Assembly (NCBI GenBank): GCA_018646825.1
Contig: JABGUA010000246.1
Span: forward strand, 1-10,956
DNA from: Piscirickettsiaceae bacterium
GTDB taxonomy: Bacteria > Pseudomonadota > Gammaproteobacteria > Nitrosococcales > Methylophagaceae
DNA length: 10,956 nt
Direction: 5' to 3'
Shown here: piece after piece, positions 6,721-10,956 of the stretch
Layout: each line of letters starts with the position of its first letter
Position numbering within the stretch: the stretch's first letter is position 1
Made by a program: the position numbers and the translations under genes
Notes under the pieces: model-generated
The model's database searches: none
The model's input: only the letters and a program-made list of their open reading frames with translations
Told to the model about the DNA's origin: nothing

Positions 6721-7704
6721 ACAATGGCCACATTCGGCGATTTTCCACCTTCAGATAATAATACCAATCGAGCAACACCTGAAGCCGATCCATGGGAACG
6801 CAAGGTATTACAAGATTTAGCCTTCGCTGCCATCAAGGAACAACGTGCTAGCCGTCGGTGGGGCTATGTTTTCAAAGGATTTATCTTACTTTATTTAGTC
6901 GCTATCTTAGTGATGGCAATGTCAAACAAAGAAATTCAAGCCTACGCTGAAGACCACACAGCATTAGTCGAAATTAATGGCGTAATTGCTGCCGATGCGG
7001 AAGCCAATGCTGATACCATTGTTACTGGTATTCGTGATGCCTTTGATAACCTCCAGGCAAAGGGCCTCATCCTTAGAATGAACACACCGGGCGGCAGTCC
7101 CGTCCAATCGGGCATTATCAACGATGAAATCAAGCGGCTTCAAGCGACACGCCCAGATTTCCCTGTTTATGCCGTCATCCAAGATGTCTGCGCATCGGGC
7201 GGCTACTATATCGCAGTTAGTGCTAAAGAAATATATGCTGACAAAGCCAGTATTGTTGGTTCTATCGGCGTTAGAATGGATAGCTTCGGTTTCACAGATA
7301 CTATCGAAAAATTAGGTGTTGAACGCCGCTCGATCACCGCAGGCGAAAACAAAGCCTTCCTCGACCCATTCCTACCTATGAAAGAAAAAGATATCCAACA
7401 TGCTCACAACATGCTGAATAATATCCATCAACAATTTATTGACGTGGTTAAAGAAGGACGAGGTGATCGTCTGGCCAATGACCCTGATCTATTTTCTGGG
7501 TTATTCTGGTCTGGCGAACAGGCTTTGCCGCTAGGTTTAATCGATGGTCTAGCTAACAGCAGCACTGTTGCAAGAGATAAGGTTGGCGCTGAAAAAATTG
7601 TTGATTACACACCCCGCCCTGATTACTTCGATCGCTTTGCGGGTCGTTTTGGCGCTAGTCTCAGTCAAGCATTAGTTAACTTATCTACAGCAAAGGTACA
7701 ATAA
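6715..7704 (+). CDS. Membrane-anchored S49 family serine peptidase (SppA/SohB-like)
   Basis: A signal peptide peptidase-type protease of 329 residues, anchored by one N-terminal membrane helix (about 51-69, YVFKGFILLYLVAILVMAM) with the catalytic domain probably on the periplasmic side. S161 in DVCASGGYY is the nucleophile and K213 in AGENKAFLDPF the general base. Their separation of 52 residues equals that of the Ser147/Lys199 dyad of Bacillus SppA. LRMNTPGGSPVQS forms the typical oxyanion/substrate strand and ASIVGSIGVRMDSFG follows. The family degrades cleaved signal peptides and membrane-associated peptides. It has a single S49 domain, unlike the duplicated E. coli SppA. Start is uncertain: ATG 6715 or ATG 6724 (MATFGDFPP), the latter with a better spaced GGATGA. 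It follows the HAD gene by 55 bp. Confidence 0.93.
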   Translation: MNTMATFGDFPPSDNNTNRATPEADPWERKVLQDLAFAAIKEQRASRRWGYVFKGFILLYLVAILVMAMSNKEIQAYAEDHTALVEINGVIAADAEANADTIVTGIRDAFDNLQAKGLILRMNTPGGSPVQSGIINDEIKRLQATRPDFPVYAVIQDVCASGGYYIAVSAKEIYADKASIVGSIGVRMDSFGFTDTIEKLGVERRSITAGENKAFLDPFLPMKEKDIQHAHNMLNNIHQQFIDVVKEGRGDRLANDPDLFSGLFWSGEQALPLGLIDGLANSSTVARDKVGAEKIVDYTPRPDYFDRFAGRFGASLSQALVNLSTAKVQ

Positions 7705-7707
7705 GTC

Positions 7708-7841
7708 ATGACAAAAAAGTAACTGAACCAACGCAAGAGCAGCGGGCGCGAGAAGCCTTATTTCGTCATAACGACCTCACTCACCCGCTCATTCAAGTGC
7801 TCATGAATCTAAAACTTGAACAAACTGAAGAAGACGAATAA
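7708..7841 (+). CDS. 44-aa small ORF needing a -1 shift at codon 4 (or frameshifted gene)
   Basis: The ATG at 7708, 3 nt after the peptidase stop, reads only M-T-K-K before TAA at 7720. The -1 frame is open from here to the TAA at 7839-7841. Entered at the A6 run it gives MTKKVTEPTQEQRAREALFR followed by HNDLTHPLIQVLMNLKLEQT and EEDE. No ATG, GTG or TTG exists in that frame near its beginning, so the ATG at 7708 is the natural start. The junction is A-AAA-AAG, the same heptamer used for -1 frameshifting in dnaX. The product would be hydrophilic, helical and acid-tailed. The HDOD gene starts 5 nt after its stop, which argues for an expressed operon member. Explanations are programmed frameshifting, polymerase slippage, a one-base deletion, or a sequencing error. 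Function unknown. Confidence 0.55.
7713..7719 (+). promoter_or_regulatory. Slippery heptamer A-AAA-AAG
   Basis: It is placed exactly in the zero frame of the ATG at 7708 (codons ACA, AAA, AAG, then TAA). Both tRNAs can re-pair one base back and continue with GTA ACT GAA. An in-frame stop immediately after the heptamer is typical of efficient shift sites. I see only weak downstream pairing (TCGT-CATA-ACGA around 7760-7775), so a stimulatory structure is not established. Confidence 0.45.
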
Positions 7842-7846
7842 AGACT

Positions 7847-8698
7847 ATGGCTTTTACTGCAGACGCACTGATCAACAAATCGTTAGAACTTGTTTCCCCA
7901 CCAACGACCTACACCCAATTAGATGCGTTAATTCATGACGACAATGCTTCAGCTGATGATATCAGCCAAGTCATCAATACCGACCCAGCACTTACAACTC
8001 GCCTACTCAAGATCGTCAATAGTCCATACTATGGATTCCCATCCCAAATTAGTACAATTTCAAGAGCTATCACCATTGTCGGAACCAGTGAGTTAACACA
8101 ACTTGTCTTGGCCACCTCAGTCATCAACGCTTTTAAAGGCATTCCTGAAGACTTAATTAAAATGGAAGACTTTTGGCGCCACAGTATCGCCTGTGCAATC
8201 ACCGCGAACACCATCGCAAAAAAGTGCAAAATACCTGCAGCAGAACATTTTTTCATCGCTGGGCTGTTACAAAATATTGGTAGCCTAGTCATGTATCAAA
8301 CTGTACCTGAGTTAGCTGAAGAGGCCATTACCAGCGCATTATTCGGTAGCGAAACAATTTACGAGTCAGAAAGGCGCTTACTGGGCTTTGATCACAGCGA
8401 AGTCGGTGAAGCACTAGCAAAAAAATGGCGTTTACCCGCTGCACTGACAGAAACCATCCGTCATCACCATACCCCGTCTGAGGCGAAGCTATACCCAATA
8501 GAAACCGCAATTGTGCACCTTGCTGACATCATGGTTACAGCTGCAGGTATTTTCGGCCATTCTGGTGACCGTCATGTGCCCAGACTCGATCCTCAAGCTT
8601 GGGCAGAACTCAAGTTAGACGAACAACAATTGCCTGATATCATGCAACAAGTGACAGAAAAAATTGACGATTTAACATCAGTATTGGCAAGCGCTTAA
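7847..8698 (+). CDS. Stand-alone HDOD domain protein
   Basis: A 283-residue protein with an HDOD domain over about residues 13-210: DPALTTRLLKIVNSPYYGFP, ISRAITIVGTSELTQLVLAT, FWRHSIACAITANTIAKK, HFFIAGLLQNIGSLVMY and FDHSEVGEALAKKWRLPAAL. HDOD is a non-catalytic relative of HD-GYP/HD hydrolases. Here the position that holds the His-Asp pair in true HD enzymes reads Q-N (LLQNIGSL), so metal-dependent hydrolysis is not expected. Such proteins act in signalling and regulation, often linked to c-di-GMP, chemotaxis or stress responses, by protein contacts. No second domain (EAL, GGDEF, receiver) is attached; about 70 C-terminal residues are mostly helical. It is the last gene before the adk promoter region and starts 5 nt after the small ORF. 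Confidence 0.92.
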   Translation: MAFTADALINKSLELVSPPTTYTQLDALIHDDNASADDISQVINTDPALTTRLLKIVNSPYYGFPSQISTISRAITIVGTSELTQLVLATSVINAFKGIPEDLIKMEDFWRHSIACAITANTIAKKCKIPAAEHFFIAGLLQNIGSLVMYQTVPELAEEAITSALFGSETIYESERRLLGFDHSEVGEALAKKWRLPAALTETIRHHHTPSEAKLYPIETAIVHLADIMVTAAGIFGHSGDRHVPRLDPQAWAELKLDEQQLPDIMQQVTEKIDDLTSVLASA

Positions 8699-8716
8699 TT
8701 CAAACTAATCTATAAT
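8684..8716 (+). promoter_or_regulatory. Candidate adk promoter
   Basis: A perfect TATAAT sits at 8711-8716 in the 51-bp gap between the HDOD gene and adk. TTGGCA at 8684-8689 is the only good -35, but the spacing is 21 bp, longer than ideal. The -10 is the stronger element; transcription would begin near 8723. Confidence 0.4.
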
Positions 8717-8739
8717 AAATAAGCTTATTTTCATACAAC

Positions 8740-8743
8740 GAGG
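8740..8743 (+). promoter_or_regulatory. adk ribosome binding site
   Basis: GAGG lies 6 nt before the ATG at 8750. It is the clearest Shine-Dalgarno on the plus strand of this window and fits a highly expressed housekeeping gene. Confidence 0.65.
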
Positions 8744-8749
8744 CAATTC

Positions 8750-9397
8750 ATGAGAACAGTTCTACTCGGCGCACCCGGTTCTGGTAAAGGAACACAAGGC
8801 GTTGTACTTTCAAAAAAATACAATATCCCTCAAATCTCAACCGGTGACTTACTACGTGCCGCCGTCGCAGCAGGCAGCGAGTTAGGTAAAAAAGCAAAAT
8901 CGGCAATGGATGCAGGGGCACTGGTCTCCGATGACATTGTCATTGGCTTAATCAGAGAACGTATTTCACAGCCTGATGCTACCAATGGCTATATCTTAGA
9001 TGGGTTTCCTCGCAATATCCCGCAAGCCCAAGCCCTCGACAGCACATTAAATGAGCTTAACCAGCCTTTACAAGGGGTTGTATTACTTGACGTTGCTTTC
9101 GAAGAGTTAATGCAACGCCTAACAGGCCGGCGTACCTGCAAAGATTGTGGTGCTATCTACAATATCCACTTATCACCCGCTAAAATTGAAGGCCATTGTG
9201 ACAGTTGTAATGGTGACCTTTTCCAGCGTGCTGATGATAATGAAGAAACAATTGGTAATCGCTTAAACGTTTATCAAGAACAAACCTCGCCATTAGTTGA
9301 GTATTACCAACAACAACAAAAACTGCACACCATTGCTGGCACCGGTAATGTTGATGGCATCACACAAGCAGTCAGTACTGTTTTCGGCACTCTCTAG
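8750..9397 (+). CDS. adk: Adenylate kinase with four-cysteine LID
   Basis: Adenylate kinase interconverts ATP + AMP and 2 ADP in the cytoplasm. The 215-residue length is normal for the long-LID form. Seen directly: P-loop GAPGSGKGTQ (7-16), AMP-binding STGDLLRAAV (30-39), DGFPRNIPQA (84-93), and the LID (about 122-159) beginning LTGRRTC. The LID contains C130-x2-C133 and C150-x2-C153, the arrangement that binds structural zinc in Gram-positive enzymes such as that of Bacillus. The E. coli LID instead uses a hydrogen-bond network without four cysteines. The C-terminal region has GNRLNVYQEQTSPLVEYY. Good Shine-Dalgarno and likely its own promoter. The ketohexokinase-like gene follows after 20 nt. 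Confidence 0.97.
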   Translation: MRTVLLGAPGSGKGTQGVVLSKKYNIPQISTGDLLRAAVAAGSELGKKAKSAMDAGALVSDDIVIGLIRERISQPDATNGYILDGFPRNIPQAQALDSTLNELNQPLQGVVLLDVAFEELMQRLTGRRTCKDCGAIYNIHLSPAKIEGHCDSCNGDLFQRADDNEETIGNRLNVYQEQTSPLVEYYQQQQKLHTIAGTGNVDGITQAVSTVFGTL

Positions 9398-9417
9398 TAC
9401 ATTCAATAGTATCTGAC

Positions 9418-10302
9418 ATGGCAACCATTCTTGCTGTCGGTATTGCAACGCTCGATATTATCAACACGGTTGAACGCTATCCTTCCGAGGATAGCGAAAC
9501 CCGTGTAATTAGTCAGCACAAAACACGTGGCGGCAATGCAACGAACACCCTGACTATTTTGAGCCAACTTGGCCACCAATGTCACTGGGCCGGTGTACTC
9601 ATTGATGAAACCGACAGCCAGACCATCATTCAAAATCTAACACAACATAGTATCAACACCTCAGCTTGTAAAACCCTACACTCAGGCAAAATGCCCACCT
9701 CGTACATCACTCAGAGTCAACACAATGGCAGTAGAACCATCGTCCACTATCGTGATTGTCCCGAATATGATTTTGCCAGCTTCAAAAAAATAGACTTAAA
9801 CCTCGTCGACTGGGTGCATTTTGAAGGCCGAAACATTGCTGAAACAAAGCGAATGTTAAAATATCTAAAACAAGCCCACCCCGCCCTCCCTTGCTCAGTC
9901 GAAATAGAAAAAGCCCGTCCAAATATTGAATCACTGTTTCCATTACCAGACTGGCTATTTTTTTCAAAAGACTATGTTGTCAGCCAACACCAAAACGAGC
10001 CAACTTCATTCCTCAACGAAGTCACTCAAAACACACCCATACAAGCCAGTTGCACATGGGGAGAATCGGGCGCATGGATAATCAATAAAAATCAGGAAAT
10101 AACCCATCAAACCATTATCAATAAACTGCCAATTATTGATACACTAGGCGCTGGCGACACTTTCAATGCGGGCATTATTCATAGCCAATTGCAAGGGAAA
10201 ACACTGCAGGAGAGCCTGAGTTATGCCACACAGTTAGCCAGCCATAAATGCACACAACTTGGCCTAGATAACATTAACCACAATCTGACTATTCAAATAT
10301 AA
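9418..10302 (+). CDS. PfkB-family sugar kinase, ketohexokinase-like
   Basis: A 294-residue ribokinase/PfkB kinase. The C-terminal signature is DTLGAGDTFNAG, with catalytic base D247 in GAGD (244-247). From memory it resembles animal ketohexokinase more than bacterial fructokinases: YPSEDSETRVISQ corresponds to YPKEDSEIRCLSQ, RGGNATN to RGGNASN, WVHFEGRN to WIHIEGRN, VEIEKARP to VEVEKPRE, plus FFSKDYV and SCTWGESGAW. The human fructose contacts D15, D27, N42, N45 and R108 fall on D13, D25, N40, N43 and R106, a constant offset of two; W214 and D247 also have counterparts. A ketohexose (fructose to fructose-1-phosphate) is therefore a reasonable but unproven substrate. Translation starts 20 nt after adk with no clear Shine-Dalgarno, and the Rieske gene follows after 9 nt. 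Other PfkB substrates remain possible. Confidence 0.88.
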   Translation: MATILAVGIATLDIINTVERYPSEDSETRVISQHKTRGGNATNTLTILSQLGHQCHWAGVLIDETDSQTIIQNLTQHSINTSACKTLHSGKMPTSYITQSQHNGSRTIVHYRDCPEYDFASFKKIDLNLVDWVHFEGRNIAETKRMLKYLKQAHPALPCSVEIEKARPNIESLFPLPDWLFFSKDYVVSQHQNEPTSFLNEVTQNTPIQASCTWGESGAWIINKNQEITHQTIINKLPIIDTLGAGDTFNAGIIHSQLQGKTLQESLSYATQLASHKCTQLGLDNINHNLTIQI

Positions 10303-10311
10303 AATAAGACT

Positions 10312-10659
10312 ATGCAACGCTACTTTCTTTGCCAACAACAAGATATTATCGAAACCCAACCCCGCGGTTTCGACATTGAAGTCAATACAGATGAAACCCT
10401 TCTTTCTGTCATATTAATTCGCTATGAAAATCAGCTTTATTGTTATCTAAATCGTTGCCCTCATCTTGGTATTCCACTCAACTGGCAACCGGATGACTTC
10501 CTCTCTGTAGAGTACACCCATATCCAATGCTCAACGCATGGCGCCCTCTTCAACCCAGAAGATGGCCAGTGCATCATGGGCCCGTGTAATGGCGACCAGC
10601 TCACACCTTTGGCAATAGAGTGTGATGAAGGCGACAAAATTTGGTTAAAAGTAAGCTAA
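10312..10659 (+). CDS. Small Rieske [2Fe-2S] domain protein
   Basis: A 115-residue single-domain Rieske protein. Cluster ligands are C49-P-H51 (NRCPHLG) and C73-S-T-H76 (IQCSTHGALF), the Cys-x-His ... Cys-x2-His pattern, followed by the typical FNPEDGQCIMGPCNGDQLTPL loop with two extra cysteines (C87, C92). There is no signal peptide or membrane anchor, so it is probably a cytoplasmic ferredoxin-type electron carrier or a NirD-like small subunit rather than the bc1 Rieske protein. The partner is unknown, and no oxygenase or reductase is in view. It begins 9 nt after the kinase stop with a weak Shine-Dalgarno (ATAAGA), so it is probably co-transcribed with it. Confidence 0.91.
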   Translation: MQRYFLCQQQDIIETQPRGFDIEVNTDETLLSVILIRYENQLYCYLNRCPHLGIPLNWQPDDFLSVEYTHIQCSTHGALFNPEDGQCIMGPCNGDQLTPLAIECDEGDKIWLKVS

Positions 10660-10670
10660 AAACAATAACT

Positions 10671-10698
10671 TTGCTCGCATATCTCATCTTGTTATGAC
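10671..10698 (+). promoter_or_regulatory. Weak candidate promoter for the pilus ATPase gene
   Basis: TTGCTC (10671-10676), a 16-bp spacer, and TATGAC (10693-10698) lie in the 77-bp gap after the Rieske gene. Both boxes are imperfect. The change of function across the gap supports a new transcription unit starting here. Confidence 0.3.
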
Positions 10699-10736
10699 AC
10701 AATCCGTCAACAAAGCTTAATAACGAGAAAAACTGG

Positions 10737-10956
10737 ATGGATATAAAAAAGCGAATTCGAATTGGTAATCTCCTCATCGAAAATAAGCTGATCTCTGAAC
10801 AGCAACTCGAAGTCGCCCTCGCCGAACAGAAAAAAACACGCCGTAAACTAGGGAAAACATTAGTTGACCTTGGCTATATTGAAGAAACAATGCTCCTTAA
10901 GCTTATTTCAGAGCAACTCGGCATTGAATATATCAGCCTCAAACAATATCCGATCA
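10737..10956 (+). CDS. MshE/PilB/GspE-type ATPase, N-terminal part (runs off window)
   Basis: The first 73 codons of a gene continuing beyond the window. They form an MshEN domain (type II secretion/type IV pilus ATPase N-terminal domain). The segment starting MDIKKRIRIGNLLIENKLIS, with LEVALAEQ, then KLGKTLVDLGYIEETMLLKLI and SEQLGIEYISL, is the tandem motif in which R/L-G-x2-L ... L-x6-Q repeats. In Vibrio MshE this two-motif domain binds c-di-GMP. Here R8-I9-G10, L24, L28 and Q31 fit motif one, and L38-G39, L42, G46, L53/L54 and Q60 fit motif two. The opening resembles MshE more than GspE, but the Walker motifs are outside the window, so the exact system (MSHA-type pilus, PilB or secretion) is open. 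The start is ATG with a weak GAGAAA upstream. Confidence 0.85.
   Translation, partial: MDIKKRIRIGNLLIENKLISEQQLEVALAEQKKTRRKLGKTLVDLGYIEETMLLKLISEQLGIEYISLKQYPI

Noticed and set aside
1..10956. tRNA, rRNA, CRISPR, insertion sequence, prophage or attachment site
   Set aside because: No cloverleaf-like gene, regular repeats, transposase or integrase frames were seen on either strand; nearly all DNA is accounted for by housekeeping genes.

Overview
The window looks like chromosomal core-genome DNA from a gammaproteobacterium, moderately AT-rich by eye. It carries lipid A and Kdo genes (lpxK, kdsB). The catalytic half of its RNase E aligns with the Escherichia coli enzyme with almost no gaps. 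The order lpxK-ycaR-kdsB / rne / rluC-HAD-sppA is a familiar gammaproteobacterial arrangement. The overall style suggests a marine or methylotrophic lineage such as the Methylophaga/Thiotrichales relatives, but that placement is a guess. I see no tRNA, rRNA, insertion sequence, prophage or CRISPR array.

Left part (1-1868, plus strand): the 3' portion of lpxK, a 59-residue zinc-ribbon-like Trm112/YcaR protein, and kdsB form a tight operon (gap of 4 nt, then TAA directly followed by ATG). Two of the three genes act in making the lipid A-Kdo core. Centre-left (1854-4494, minus strand): rne encodes a 792-residue RNase E, followed by a 92-codon unknown gene that overlaps the rne 3' end and also runs 15 bp into convergent kdsB. 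A stem-loop lies immediately after the rne stop codon.

Centre (4495-5055): a 561-bp gene-free divergent region. Most of it would be the rne mRNA leader and it holds a series of hairpins, one of about 15 bp. This fits the known autoregulation of RNase E through its own 5' UTR. Candidate promoters for rne and rluC lie at its right end.

Right part (5056-8698, plus strand): rluC (23S rRNA pseudouridine synthase), a HAD phosphatase overlapping it by 4 nt, a membrane-anchored S49 (SppA/SohB-like) peptidase, a 44-residue small ORF readable only with a -1 shift at A-AAA-AAG right after its start codon, and a stand-alone HDOD protein. Far right (8750-10956): adk with a four-cysteine (zinc-type) LID, a PfkB kinase strikingly like animal ketohexokinase, a small Rieske [2Fe-2S] protein, and the start of a MshE/PilB-type ATPase with a c-di-GMP-binding-type MshEN domain.

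Most of the window is housekeeping. The points deserving a second look are the slippery-heptamer small ORF, the ketohexokinase-like gene, the structured rne leader, the inverted repeat covering the sppA start, and the gene nested between the rne and kdsB 3' ends.
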